DNA of 64,000 nt from JBFXAF01 sp050184585 (GCA_050184585.1 JBFXAF010000005.1:248001-312000); one strand, 5' to 3'; numbered from the stretch's first letter, positions 52,352 to 61,068 are shown. Numbers and translations: made by a program. The notes: a model not told the origin generated them from the sequence alone.

Positions 52352-54877
52352 CTATCCGTGGCCCAGGTAGCCCATCCGCAGAGCTTCCGCGGTCGCTTCC
52401 TCGTCGACGGCGCCGCGATGCGATATCCGTCCGTGGTCGATAACGACGATCTGGTCGGCGTGCTTCATCGCGTGAGTCGCGAGTTGCTCGAAGACAACGA
52501 CCGCGACGCCATCGCGCCGAAGCCCGGCCAGGACCTCGTAGACCCGGTCCGTCAGGATCGGCGCGAGCCCGAGCGACGGCTCATCGATCACCACAACGCG
52601 CGGCTTCGCCATCAGCGCGCGGCCGACAGCCAGCATCTGCTGCTCGCCGCCCGACAAGGTCGCGGCCGCGCGGTCCCTGCCGTTGCGAACCGCGTCCGGC
52701 ATGAGCTCATAGACCTCGGCGAGCCTGGCTTCGCGTTCCGCGCCCGGCTTTCCATAGGCGCCAAGCATCAGGTTCTCGTCGACGGTCAGCTGACCGAACA
52801 GCCGCCGACCTTCCGGAATGAGCGCGACTCCTGCGTCGACCAGGCCGTGGAGGCCGGCCCTCGCCGTGACGTCGGCGCCTGCAAGCTCGATCCTGCCGCT
52901 GAGCGGGCGAAGCGCACCGGCGACGATCCGCGCGAGCGTCGACTTGCCCGCACCATTGGGTCCGAGAACGGCGACGAAGCCTCCCGCCGGCACGTCGAGA
53001 TCGACGTCTTCCAGCGCCAGCACACCGTCGTAGCGATGGCCGATGTTCTTCGCCGATATCAGGGGCGGACCGCTCATGCCGCCGCCGCCTCTCTTGATCG
53101 CAGCCACTTCGGTCGTGCCGAAATAGGCCCGAAGCACCTCCGGATGGTGACGCACTTCCTGCGGGGACCCCTCGACCAGAAGCCTGCCGAACTCGAAGGC
53201 GACGACGCGATCGGAGATGTCCATGACCTCCTGCACCGCGTGATCGATGATCAAGATCGACACGCCCGCCTGACGCATGCCTTGCAGGATTGTCCTGATG
53301 GAGGTCCGTTCGCCGGCATCGAGGCCGGCGAACGGCTCGTCGAGCGCGATCACCGATGCGCCGGTGGCCAGCACCCGTCCCACGTCGGCCACCTTCTGGA
53401 TACCGAAGGGCAGTTCCCCGGGAAGGAGGTCCGCAAAGGGCGCGAGGCCCAGCCCGTGAATGATGCGCTGGGCAACCTCGGTTGCGGAGAGTGGGGGAAG
53501 TCCGGCCGCCTTGCGGCGACCAGCCCCGAGTTCAGCCGTGGTCTCGAACATCTCGCGGAGCGTGAGTTCGCCGAAGAGTTCCGCATGCTGGAAGGTGCGA
53601 CCGAAGCCGGCCGCGGCGCGACCATGCGTCGGCAGTGTCGTCAGGTCCACCGAACCGAGCTTCACCGCACTCGCCCTGGTCGCCTGATAGAAGCCCGAAA
53701 GAACGTTGAGCAGGGTCGTCTTTCCGGCGCCGTTGGGTCCTATCAGCCCGACCGATCTTCCGGGAGGAACGGTGAGGCCGACGCCGTCGAGCGCACGGAC
53801 ACCGCCAAAATGGACCGACAGGTCCTTGACCTCGAGAGCATCGGACGCCGGCGGCAGCAGTTCTCGCACAAGGCTCGCGACGGCCTCGGCGCGGAAGGCA
53901 TGGGCCTCGGAGGGCGCCTTGCGCTTGTCGCGGCCGAGCGCGCGCATCAGCCATGCCGAGAGCGTGGGCACGATTCCTTTCCTGAGGAAAAGCAGGATCA
54001 GCACCGTCGACAGGCCGAACACGAAGATCGAGACCGTCGGCACCGACCGAGCCATCTCCGGCACGACGACGATGAAGGCTGCCCCGAGGAGGGCCCCGAG
54101 CAGGCTGCCGGCGCCGCCGACAACCGTGGCCACCAGAAGCTGGACACCCACGTTGAGGTCGAACCCGACCGGGTCGAGATAGGAGATCGAGTAGGCGATG
54201 CCGATCCCGGCCAGCGAGGCGATCGCCGCCGATATCGAGAATGCCACCGCGTTTTCCATCTGCGGCTTCAGCCCGATCGCCGTCGCCGCGACGCGCTGGC
54301 TCTTCACCGCCAGCCATCGCCGTCCGATCGACCCATGCGCGATGTAATCGGCGAGCAGAAAGGCAAAGGTCGCCAGACCGATGGTCAGGACAACAGCCCC
54401 TTGCAGGCCAAGCGACTCGATCCCGAGAAGAACGATCCGCGCCGGCATCACCGGCATGCCCTCGTCACCTCCGGTGTATTCGTGCCAGTGGCCGATGACT
54501 TCGCTGGCCGCAAGCGACAGCGCCATCGTCAGCAGGCCGAAATAGAGGACGGAGAACCGTCCCGCGCTGAGACCGAGGACGAAACCGAGGAGGCCGGCGA
54601 TCACGAAGGCGAGGACGATGGAGACTTCGACCGGGTAGCCCATCGCCGAAAGGTTCGCTGTCAGATAGGCGCCGATCGCAACGAAGGCCATATGGCCGAG
54701 CGACCAGATGCCGGTCAGGCCCGCGACGATGGAGACGGCCAGGACGACGATCGAAAAGAACGCGATCGAAGCCATCACGAATTGCGGATAGCCGCCGATG
54801 AGACCGGGAACACCGGCGATCACGCCGGCGCCGACGCCGATGGCGAGGATGATGAGACGGCGGACGGCCGGGTTCAT
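52352..54877 (-). CDS. Branched-chain-type ABC transporter: LivM permease, LivG and LivF ATPases in one open frame
   Basis: One frame of 841 residues without an internal stop. Residues 1-330 form a LivM permease (many helices, with the coupling region AVKSQRVAATAIGLKP). About 345-590 is a LivG-type ATPase (Walker A GPNGAGKT, FGRTFQHAELFGELT, IALDEPFAGLD). From residue 601 comes a LivF-type ATPase (GPNGAGKST, IPEGRRLFGQLTVDENL, LSGGEQQMLAVGRALM, VIDEPSLGL). LivM-LivG fusions are common, but here LivF also continues in frame through AIKRGGGGMSGPP. An internal ATG at 53077 with AGAGG ten bases upstream could make separate LivF (52352-53077, 241 residues). The start ATG overlaps livH as ATGA. Confidence 0.85.
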   Translation of the reverse strand: MNPAVRRLIILAIGVGAGVIAGVPGLIGGYPQFVMASIAFFSIVVLAVSIVAGLTGIWSLGHMAFVAIGAYLTANLSAMGYPVEVSIVLAFVIAGLLGFVLGLSAGRFSVLYFGLLTMALSLAASEVIGHWHEYTGGDEGMPVMPARIVLLGIESLGLQGAVVLTIGLATFAFLLADYIAHGSIGRRWLAVKSQRVAATAIGLKPQMENAVAFSISAAIASLAGIGIAYSISYLDPVGFDLNVGVQLLVATVVGGAGSLLGALLGAAFIVVVPEMARSVPTVSIFVFGLSTVLILLFLRKGIVPTLSAWLMRALGRDKRKAPSEAHAFRAEAVASLVRELLPPASDALEVKDLSVHFGGVRALDGVGLTVPPGRSVGLIGPNGAGKTTLLNVLSGFYQATRASAVKLGSVDLTTLPTHGRAAAGFGRTFQHAELFGELTLREMFETTAELGAGRRKAAGLPPLSATEVAQRIIHGLGLAPFADLLPGELPFGIQKVADVGRVLATGASVIALDEPFAGLDAGERTSIRTILQGMRQAGVSILIIDHAVQEVMDISDRVVAFEFGRLLVEGSPQEVRHHPEVLRAYFGTTEVAAIKRGGGGMSGPPLISAKNIGHRYDGVLALEDVDLDVPAGGFVAVLGPNGAGKSTLARIVAGALRPLSGRIELAGADVTARAGLHGLVDAGVALIPEGRRLFGQLTVDENLMLGAYGKPGAEREARLAEVYELMPDAVRNGRDRAAATLSGGEQQMLAVGRALMAKPRVVVIDEPSLGLAPILTDRVYEVLAGLRRDGVAVVVFEQLATHAMKHADQIVVIDHGRISHRGAVDEEATAEALRMGYLGHG

Positions 54878-55749
54878 ACCCGTTCCTTCTTGCCGGACCC
54901 GAGGAAGCCCGAAGGCTTGATGAACAGCACGGCGACGATGACGGCGAAGACGATCGTGTCGCGGTAGTTGGCCGACAGGTAGCGGCCGGCGATGTTGTCG
55001 AGGATACCGATCGCAAACCCGCCAACCGCGGCGCCGGGCATGCTGGTGAGCCCGCCGAGGAAGACGCCAGCGAAGGCACGAAACAGTGCGGAAATCGTCA
55101 GGTTGGCGTTGGCAGACGTCTCCATCGCCAGGAAGAAGGCGGCAATCGCCGCGAGACCGCAGCCGAGCGACCAGGCCAGAGCCGCGATGCGACCCGGCTT
55201 GATGCCGACGACGCGGGCGGCGAAATGGTCCTCGGCGCTGGCTCGCATGGCGACGCCGACGGTGGTGAATCGAAAGAACCAAGCGACCCCGATCATAGCG
55301 ACGATTGCGATCACGGTGGCGATGACCTTGTTCCATGTCAGCGCGACACCGAACACATTGACCGTACCCGGAACCATGGAGGGGATCGTGATCGGGCGAT
55401 GGCCCCAGATCACCCCGATGGCGGCGTGGATCAGGAGACCGAGGCCTATCGTCACCACGAGGGCAATGAAGAGGCTCTTGTGGCCAGGCCCGAGCGGGCG
55501 GACGAGGAAACGTTCGGTGGCCATGCCGAACACCGCGGCGAAAGCAATCGCGATGAGCAGGGCGACGGCTACCGGCACGCCTGCCTGCATCGCGGTGACC
55601 GATACGAAGACGCCGAGGGTCGCCGTGTCGCCGATGGCGAAGTTCACGGTATCGGTCGAGCGGAAGATGATGACGATGCCGAGCGCCAGCAACGCATAGG
55701 CGGAGCCGCTCACGATACCGGCTGCGATGACAGGAACAAGATCATGCAT
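54874..55749 (-). CDS. Branched-chain-type ABC transporter permease LivH
   Basis: Inner-membrane permease of 291 residues, about eight helices. It begins MHDLVPVIAAGIVSGSAYALLALGIVIIFRSTDTVNFAIGDTATLG, as LivH proteins do, and has the coupling loop MRASAEDHFAARVVGIKPGRI. The ending FIKPSGFLGSGKKERV is typical. The ATG at 55749 has GGAGG five bases upstream; GTG at 55755 is an alternative. It pairs with the LivM domain of the next gene. This family imports branched-chain amino acids but also many carboxylates, amides and aromatic acids. Confidence 0.95.
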   Translation of the reverse strand: MHDLVPVIAAGIVSGSAYALLALGIVIIFRSTDTVNFAIGDTATLGVFVSVTAMQAGVPVAVALLIAIAFAAVFGMATERFLVRPLGPGHKSLFIALVVTIGLGLLIHAAIGVIWGHRPITIPSMVPGTVNVFGVALTWNKVIATVIAIVAMIGVAWFFRFTTVGVAMRASAEDHFAARVVGIKPGRIAALAWSLGCGLAAIAAFFLAMETSANANLTISALFRAFAGVFLGGLTSMPGAAVGGFAIGILDNIAGRYLSANYRDTIVFAVIVAVLFIKPSGFLGSGKKERV

Positions 55750-55767
55750 CGTCACCTCCCCCTTGGA

Positions 55768-55796
55768 CCTACGGCCTCCATCCTGGAGGCCGTAGG
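55768..55796 (-). terminator. Intercistronic hairpin between livK and livH
   Basis: A perfect 13-base stem (CCTACGGCCTCCA/TGGAGGCCGTAGG) with a three-base loop and no U-run. Such hairpins after a binding-protein gene often stabilise its mRNA or cause partial termination, giving more receptor than permease. Confidence 0.65.
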
Positions 55797-55823
55797 CAGC
55801 GATGGTTCAACGTCTTGGGAGGA

Positions 55824-57014
55824 CTACCATTCGCCGAGTGAGTCGATGAATTCGCCGATCTGCGACCACTTGCCGTCCTTGATCTCGACGCGCAGGACCT
55901 GGGTTGTGCCGAGATGGTTTTCCGGAGTGATGGTCACCTTGCCGAGAACGCCGCTGTCATAGTCCTTGAGCTTCTCGAAGCCCTTGACGAGGCTCTCGCG
56001 CGTCAGCGGCTCGTCCGCGAGACGGATGCCTTCAGCGGCGATCTTCGCGAGACCGTATGTCAGCAGTGAGCCGTAGTCCGGCTTCTCGTTCGGAGCGAAC
56101 TTGGCCAGCGCGTCGCGATACTCCTGTACGGCCGGCTGGTCGGAGTCGATCGTGTAGGACAGTGAAACGCTGCGCAGTCCCTCGACCGCATCGCCGCCGA
56201 GATTGATCAGATCATTGGTGACGTTGCCGCCATAGGTGAAGAGCTGCGTCTCAACGCTCTGCTGCTTGAGTTCCTTGGCGAGCGCGGCGAGCTCGATGAT
56301 CGTGCCGATGAACACGATCGCGTCGGGCTTCTTGCCGGCGACCTCGAGCGCGATCGGAGCATAGTCCGTCGTGCCTATCTTGACCGGCATCATCTCCAGC
56401 TTGGCGTCCTGCGAGGCCGAGCGCAGGCCGGGCTCCACATTGCTCGCGACCTTCTCGAAGGCTGCGACCGCCGCATGGATGACGAGTACGTTCTTGAACC
56501 CGTCCTTGCCGGCCCAGCGTCCGAGCGCGCGCGCCTGATAGTCGAGCAAGGTCTGCGCGCCGACGATCAGAGGCCGCGCAGGATCGTACCAGTCCAGCGC
56601 GCCGCCATACGGCATGATGTAGGGCACGCCCTGCTGCTCCAGATACGGAAAGGTCGCAGCGCTCGGACCGGTCGCATAGGACCCCTGGATGGCGAGAACC
56701 TGGTCGCTGTCGACAAGCTTGCGCGCGGCGGCGACCGCCTGCTGCGGGTTGTAGGCATGATCCTCGGTGATGACCGTGATCTTGCGGCCGTTGACGCCGC
56801 CATTCTCGTTGAGGACGCCATAGTAGGCGGTCTGTCCCGCCACGCCCGGAACGCCGTAGACGGCGAACGGCCCGGTCAGCGCCGACCATGCGCCGAGCTT
56901 GATCTCGTCCTTGGTCACGCCCGGCGCTTCCTGCGCGATCGCGAGCGATCCAAAGCTGACGCCGGTGGCGAGAACCGTCGCCCCGACGAGTCGCACAATC
57001 AGGTTCTTCGACAT
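55824..57014 (-). CDS. Branched-chain-type ABC transporter substrate-binding protein
   Basis: Periplasmic receptor (LivK/peripla_BP_6 family) of 396 residues. The signal peptide is SKNLIVRLVGATVLATGVSFGSLAIAQ; the mature part starts APGVTKDEIKLGAWSALTGPFAVYGVPGVAGQTAYYGVLNENGGVNGRKI. YNPQQAVAAARKLVDSDQVLAIQGSYATGPSAAT follows the usual ligand-binding pattern. The ATG has GGGAGGAA eight bases upstream. It is the first gene of the run that ends with the SDR. A CGAA-N5-TTCG palindrome lies about 50 bases upstream. The ligand is unknown; the CoA-linked neighbours suggest an organic acid. Confidence 0.94.
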   Translation of the reverse strand: MSKNLIVRLVGATVLATGVSFGSLAIAQEAPGVTKDEIKLGAWSALTGPFAVYGVPGVAGQTAYYGVLNENGGVNGRKITVITEDHAYNPQQAVAAARKLVDSDQVLAIQGSYATGPSAATFPYLEQQGVPYIMPYGGALDWYDPARPLIVGAQTLLDYQARALGRWAGKDGFKNVLVIHAAVAAFEKVASNVEPGLRSASQDAKLEMMPVKIGTTDYAPIALEVAGKKPDAIVFIGTIIELAALAKELKQQSVETQLFTYGGNVTNDLINLGGDAVEGLRSVSLSYTIDSDQPAVQEYRDALAKFAPNEKPDYGSLLTYGLAKIAAEGIRLADEPLTRESLVKGFEKLKDYDSGVLGKVTITPENHLGTTQVLRVEIKDGKWSQIGEFIDSLGEW

Positions 57015-57063
57015 CGATTCCGTTCCTCCCGTTGAGCCGGCCAGACGCGATCACCACAATAGC

Positions 57064-57076
57064 CGAATAATTTTCG
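57064..57076. promoter_or_regulatory. Shared operator CGAA-N5-TTCG, site 1 (livK)
   Basis: CGAATAATTTTCG, 50-62 bases upstream of the livK start, in the divergent region between livK and the partner of the UGSC gene. It is the same pattern as the sites at 61056, 61158 and 63730. Confidence 0.6.
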
Positions 57077-57231
57077 TGTTATAGATCGGGCTTGTCCCTG
57101 TCAATGAGCCACGATGCCTCTAGTGTGAGGAAAATCAGGCCATCAAGATGAACCAGGGACATCACTCGACGCTGGACGTCAAAAGAAATTCGGCTAACGT
57201 AGGGTTCCCTTCATAGTGTCGCGAGGTCGGA

Positions 57232-58344
57232 ATGATCGAGACGATCGACGTGGATGACAGCGATGCGCTCGAGACTTTCTTTGAGCGAGGGTGGACGGAC
57301 GGACTGCCGGTGGTGTTGCCGACACCGGCACGCGTCGAAGCGATGCTGGCGGGCGGCGGCGTCGAGGCGGACGAAGTTCTTGGCACGGTTCCGGCACGCC
57401 GCCGTACCGTCACCGCCGCTCTGGCGGCCGTGAATGCGGTGATGGCCGGTTGTAGGCCCGACTACTTCCCCATCGTGCTCGCCGCGCTAAGGGCCATGCT
57501 CGATCCGCTCTGGAACGCCAACGGATCGCTGACCAGCACAGGAGGCTCCGCGGCCTGCGTCGTCGTCAGCGGCCCGATGGCGCGCGCCATCGGGCTGAAT
57601 TCGAAGGGCAACCTGTTCGGCCCCGGCTTCCGCGCCAATGCAACGATCGGACGCGCCGTGAGGCTCGTCGCGATGAACGTCGTGGGCGCGCGGCCCGGCC
57701 TCCAGGACGAATCGTCCATGTCGAATCCAGGCAAGTACACTCTGTGTTTCGCCGAGGAGGACCCGGCCGAGCCCTGGCAGCCACTCCGGGTGCGCCTGGG
57801 TTTCGACCCCGGGGACACGACGGTCACGATCATGGCGACCGAGGCCCCGCGGCAGATCGGCAGTCACACCAACGGCGACGCAGAGACGCTTCTCAGGACC
57901 TTTGTTTCGATCATGAAGGCTCCGGCGACCTTCATCGTCGGCAAGGGTGGCCAGGGCATCGTCGTGCTCGGGCCGGAGCATCAGTTCGTGCTGCGCGAAT
58001 GCGGCTGGACCCAGGACAGGATCCGCGCCTTCCTGACCGAGGAGACGCGCGTGACGCCCGAAGAACTCGTCGCGGCAGGCGTGCCCCTCGAGGTCGAGGG
58101 CAACCAGCATTATCTGCCACCCTCGCCTGACGGCAAATATCCCACGATCATGTCGGAGCAAGACCTCTTCATCGTCACGGCAGGAGGCCACGGCGCGGGG
58201 TGGTCCGCCTACATCCCAGCCTTCTCGCCCAACAAGCACATCCGCTCGGTGACACGGCGCGTGCGGCCGGCCGGCGAGGCGCTGCCGGACTGCGGACCGG
58301 ATTCATGCGAAATCGTGCTGCCCGGCACGGCGGCCGCGGAATAG
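57232..58344 (+). CDS. Hypothetical protein, partner of the UGSC-family gene
   Basis: Soluble protein of 370 residues without signal peptide. Notable parts are FFERGWTDGLPVVLPTPARVEAML near the start, RRRTVTAALAAVNAVMAGCRPDYFPIVLAALRAM, the glycine- and serine-rich GSLTSTGGSAACVVVSGPMARAIGLN, and NLFGPGFRANATIGRAVRLVAMNVVG. Several cysteines are present (AGCRP, AACVV, ECGW, DCGPDSC). I do not know its function. From memory, long proteins of this kind occur next to UGSC-family proteins, as here with only nine bases between genes, so the two probably form one enzyme or complex. GAGG precedes the ATG. It is divergent from livK. Confidence 0.72.
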   Translation: MIETIDVDDSDALETFFERGWTDGLPVVLPTPARVEAMLAGGGVEADEVLGTVPARRRTVTAALAAVNAVMAGCRPDYFPIVLAALRAMLDPLWNANGSLTSTGGSAACVVVSGPMARAIGLNSKGNLFGPGFRANATIGRAVRLVAMNVVGARPGLQDESSMSNPGKYTLCFAEEDPAEPWQPLRVRLGFDPGDTTVTIMATEAPRQIGSHTNGDAETLLRTFVSIMKAPATFIVGKGGQGIVVLGPEHQFVLRECGWTQDRIRAFLTEETRVTPEELVAAGVPLEVEGNQHYLPPSPDGKYPTIMSEQDLFIVTAGGHGAGWSAYIPAFSPNKHIRSVTRRVRPAGEALPDCGPDSCEIVLPGTAAAE

Positions 58345-58353
58345 GAGTATCGG

Positions 58354-58908
58354 ATGCCCAAGATCGCCGTCTATCGCCCGGTCGTGGACGAGGAGAACAT
58401 GCCCGCCGGAACGCTGGCGCGCCGCCGCATTCCCGCGGGCGGACTGCGCGTCACTCTGCTCAACAACGGCAAGCCGAAGACGGTGCCCTTGCTCAGGCAC
58501 ATCGCTGACGAATTGTCCCGGCGATATCCCGTCGCAAGCGTCTCGGTTCACTCGAAGCCGTCGGCTGCGTTCACCATCGACGATGAAACGGCGGCATCGC
58601 TCGCCGGATCGTCGGACCTTCTCATTTCCGGACTTGGCGACTGCGGATCCTGCAGCGCGTGCAGCCTTCAGGACGCCCTTCAACTGGAGCGGCTGGGAGT
58701 ACCAGCGTCCGTCGTCATCACGGACGCCTTCATCGACGTGTGCGGCCGGGTCGCTGCGCGGCTTGGTTTTCCTGGCTACCAGCCGATCGTCGTGCCTCAT
58801 CCGGCCGCCACGCGCTCGGATGAATGGCTGAAGGATCAGGCGCGGCTTGCGGTTGACGCGATGGCGCCGCTTGTCATGCCCGGCATGCGAACGGCCGCAG
58901 CCGGCTGA
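58354..58908 (+). CDS. UGSC-family protein, cysteine form
   Basis: Protein of 184 residues. The motif GDCGSCSACS at residues 95-104 places Cys97-Gly-Ser-Cys100 where the UGSC family has selenocysteine-Gly-Ser-Cys. The codon for Cys97 is TGC, so this is the cysteine homologue, not a selenoprotein. The surrounding ISGLGDCGSCSACSLQDALQLERLGVPASVVITDAF suggests a Rossmann-like or redox active site at a strand end. AGGAG lies six bases before the ATG. It probably works with the upstream 370-residue protein. A thiol-based redox or nucleophilic step is likely, but no reaction is known to me. Confidence 0.78.
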   Translation: MPKIAVYRPVVDEENMPAGTLARRRIPAGGLRVTLLNNGKPKTVPLLRHIADELSRRYPVASVSVHSKPSAAFTIDDETAASLAGSSDLLISGLGDCGSCSACSLQDALQLERLGVPASVVITDAFIDVCGRVAARLGFPGYQPIVVPHPAATRSDEWLKDQARLAVDAMAPLVMPGMRTAAAG

Positions 58909-58915
58909 TCATGGA

Positions 58916-59407
58916 TCAGCGGATGAAGCGCTCGACATAGGAAGCACCCAGGCCGACTGCCTCGAAATGCCGCCGGCACTGCTCGATGCGGGTGAATACG
59001 TCATCATGACCGGTGATCGCGCCGGCCTCATCGAAATAGATCATCGAACCGTGGACCTGGAACAGCGTCACCATCTCGCCGCCCTCGGCGTCGACGACGA
59101 GCGTATGTGTGTCACCGGGTGGCTCGAAAATGTAGCTGCCAGCCTCGGCGACCCAGTCATGCTCGAGATAGCGCCAGCGTCCCTTGATCGTATATCCGTG
59201 GACGGGCTGGGGATGGCTGTGGCGTGATACGACGCCGGACCGGCGTATCCGCGCGATCGTCATCCAGTAACCCTGGGACGCGGAGAGGAAGAGCGGCCGG
59301 AATGCCACGTCTTCCGCCGACGTCACCCACATCCGCTCGTCATCCGGAAGCCCCTCTGCGAGGAAGATTTCCTTCAGGGCGTAGGGATTCTTTGCGTGCT
59401 CTGTCAT
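58916..59407 (-). CDS. Cupin protein, 2,4'-dihydroxyacetophenone dioxygenase-like
   Basis: Cupin of 163 residues with metal-site motifs SGVVSRHSHPQPVHGYTIKGRWRYLEHDWVAEAGSYIFEPPGDTHTLVV. The two His in RHSHP, the His in PVHGY and the later His in DTHTL are spaced as in the ChrR/2,4'-dihydroxyacetophenone dioxygenase group, which binds non-haem iron. That enzyme cleaves a C-C bond of an aromatic ketone, but many relatives are untested. It follows the acyl-CoA ligase by 23 bases on the same strand and converges on the UGSC gene. The start at 59407 has only a weak ribosome-binding site. Confidence 0.83.
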   Translation of the reverse strand: MTEHAKNPYALKEIFLAEGLPDDERMWVTSAEDVAFRPLFLSASQGYWMTIARIRRSGVVSRHSHPQPVHGYTIKGRWRYLEHDWVAEAGSYIFEPPGDTHTLVVDAEGGEMVTLFQVHGSMIYFDEAGAITGHDDVFTRIEQCRRHFEAVGLGASYVERFIR

Positions 59408-59430
59408 GCCAATGATCCGGTCAGGGAGAT

Positions 59431-61029
59431 TTATGCGGCAGGCCCTGGAGTCGAAGAGAGCCGGGTTCCGGACGCTTCCCGATCCCACGCGTTCGCCACG
59501 CCCGCCTCGCGCAACGTCATCTTCTGGATCTTTCCGGTCGGCGTTTTCGGGAGTTCGGCGCGGAACTCGATGTATCGCGGCACCATGTAGGCGGGCAGCC
59601 GCGGAACGAGGAAGTCGACCAGCGCCTGCGCCTCGAGCCTCTCCTCCGGAAACAGGGTGACGACCACCTTCACCTCGTCCTCGCCCATCGGTGACGGCAC
59701 CGCGACGGCGGCGCATTCGGCGATCGCCGGGTGGGCCTTCACCTCGGTTTCAAGTTCGAACGACGAGATGTTCTCGCCTCGCCTGCGGATCGCGTCCTTG
59801 AGACGGTCCTTGAAGTAGTAGTTGCCGTCGGCGTCCATCATCACGAGGTCGCCGGTATGGAGCCACTGGTTACGCCACGCCTCGGCCGTCTTTTCCGGAT
59901 TGCGCCAGTAGCCGAGGTTGAACTCCCACGGATCGTCCGAGCGCAGAACGAGTTCGCCGACGACGCCCGGGGGAACCGGCTCGTCGTTCTCGTCGACGAT
60001 GCGCGCCGTGACGCCGGGGCGCGGGCGCCCGCAGGACTGGGCATTCACGAGATCGGTACCGGTGATGAGCGGTGTCGACGCCTCGGTCATGTTGAAGAGC
60101 GTAATGACCCGCCGGCAGCCGAAGCGATCCTTGAACGCGTCGATGTCCTTCAGCAGCGGCGTCATGAAGACGGTACGCAGCGTGTTCTCGCTGTCGCTCG
60201 GCTCGGCCGGAGCCGACATCAGATAGGCCGGCATCGTCGATATGAGAAGCGTGGCAGTTGCACCGAACTCACGGACGTCGCTCCAGAACTCCGACGTCGA
60301 GAACTTCTCCCTGATCGCCAGCGTGCCGCCGGCAATCAGAACCGTGCCGAAGACATGCGGCAGTCCCGTATGGAACATGGGCAGGAACATGTAGAACACA
60401 TCGTCGGCGCCGAGATGGGCAGCCAGCGGCGCCGCGGTCGCGTAGGCGTGGGCATGGCCATAGAGCACGCCTTTCGACGGACCCGTCGTTCCCGAGGTGT
60501 ACAGGATCGCTGCCGGATCGAAATATTCGACAACCGGCGGGGGGTTCGCGCCATCGCCACGCGGCAGGGAGCCGAAGTCGAGCAGTCGAGCCGAGCCGAC
60601 CGGCATCTCCGGCCCGGCATCGCCATAGACGACAACCGTACCGGGCGCCGGCACGCCCGACTCCGCTTCCCGCCACCGGTCGAGGAAATGCGGCGCGATC
60701 ACCGCCATTTTCGCATCTGCGTCGCCAACCTGGTTCGCCAGCATGCGCCCGCGATATGCGTCGTTGAGCGGCACCATCAGCGCGCCGAGCTTGCAGAGCG
60801 CCTGCCAGACGAGGATGTGATCGATGCCGCTCGGCATCATCACCAGCACCCGGTCGCCCTTCGCCACGCCTTCCGCCGCGAAACCTGCCGCCAGCCTGTT
60901 GATTGCGGCGTTCGTCTCCGCATAGGAAAGTGTGCGTCCGCGCATCACGAGAAATGGCCTGTCAGGCGTTTCATCCGCACGGCGCTCGAGAATGTGGTGA
61001 AATACGCGGTCGCGACTCTTCGGCAGCAT
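59431..61029 (-). CDS. AMP-dependent acyl-CoA synthetase/ligase
   Basis: Adenylate-forming ligase of 532 residues that activates a carboxylic acid with ATP and CoA. The P-loop-like motif is AILYTSGTTGPSKGVLYGHAHA. Further core motifs are NMTEASTPLITG, GELVLRSDDPWEFNLGYWRNPEKTAEAWRNQWLHTGDLVMMDADGNYYFKDR and the hinge and C-terminal domain RLKDAIRRRGENISSFELE with the final lysine in PKTPTGKIQKM. GGAGGAG precedes the ATG. A CGAA-N5-TTCG site lies 27-39 bases upstream. It resembles crotonobetaine/carnitine and related ligases of the family, but the acid is not evident. Confidence 0.94.
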   Translation of the reverse strand: MLPKSRDRVFHHILERRADETPDRPFLVMRGRTLSYAETNAAINRLAAGFAAEGVAKGDRVLVMMPSGIDHILVWQALCKLGALMVPLNDAYRGRMLANQVGDADAKMAVIAPHFLDRWREAESGVPAPGTVVVYGDAGPEMPVGSARLLDFGSLPRGDGANPPPVVEYFDPAAILYTSGTTGPSKGVLYGHAHAYATAAPLAAHLGADDVFYMFLPMFHTGLPHVFGTVLIAGGTLAIREKFSTSEFWSDVREFGATATLLISTMPAYLMSAPAEPSDSENTLRTVFMTPLLKDIDAFKDRFGCRRVITLFNMTEASTPLITGTDLVNAQSCGRPRPGVTARIVDENDEPVPPGVVGELVLRSDDPWEFNLGYWRNPEKTAEAWRNQWLHTGDLVMMDADGNYYFKDRLKDAIRRRGENISSFELETEVKAHPAIAECAAVAVPSPMGEDEVKVVVTLFPEERLEAQALVDFLVPRLPAYMVPRYIEFRAELPKTPTGKIQKMTLREAGVANAWDREASGTRLSSTPGPAA

Positions 61030-61055
61030 CGCGCTCCTCCAACGCTCGCAATATC

Positions 61056-61068
61056 CGAACTATATTCG
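61056..61068. promoter_or_regulatory. Shared operator CGAA-N5-TTCG, site 2 (acyl-CoA ligase)
   Basis: CGAACTATATTCG upstream of the ligase gene, followed by TCTTAT. It has the same arms as the other three sites and an AT-rich centre. Confidence 0.6.

Noticed and set aside
58354..58908. Selenocysteine (UGA) in the UGSC protein
   Set aside because: The codon is TGC and the frame has no in-frame TGA before its stop.
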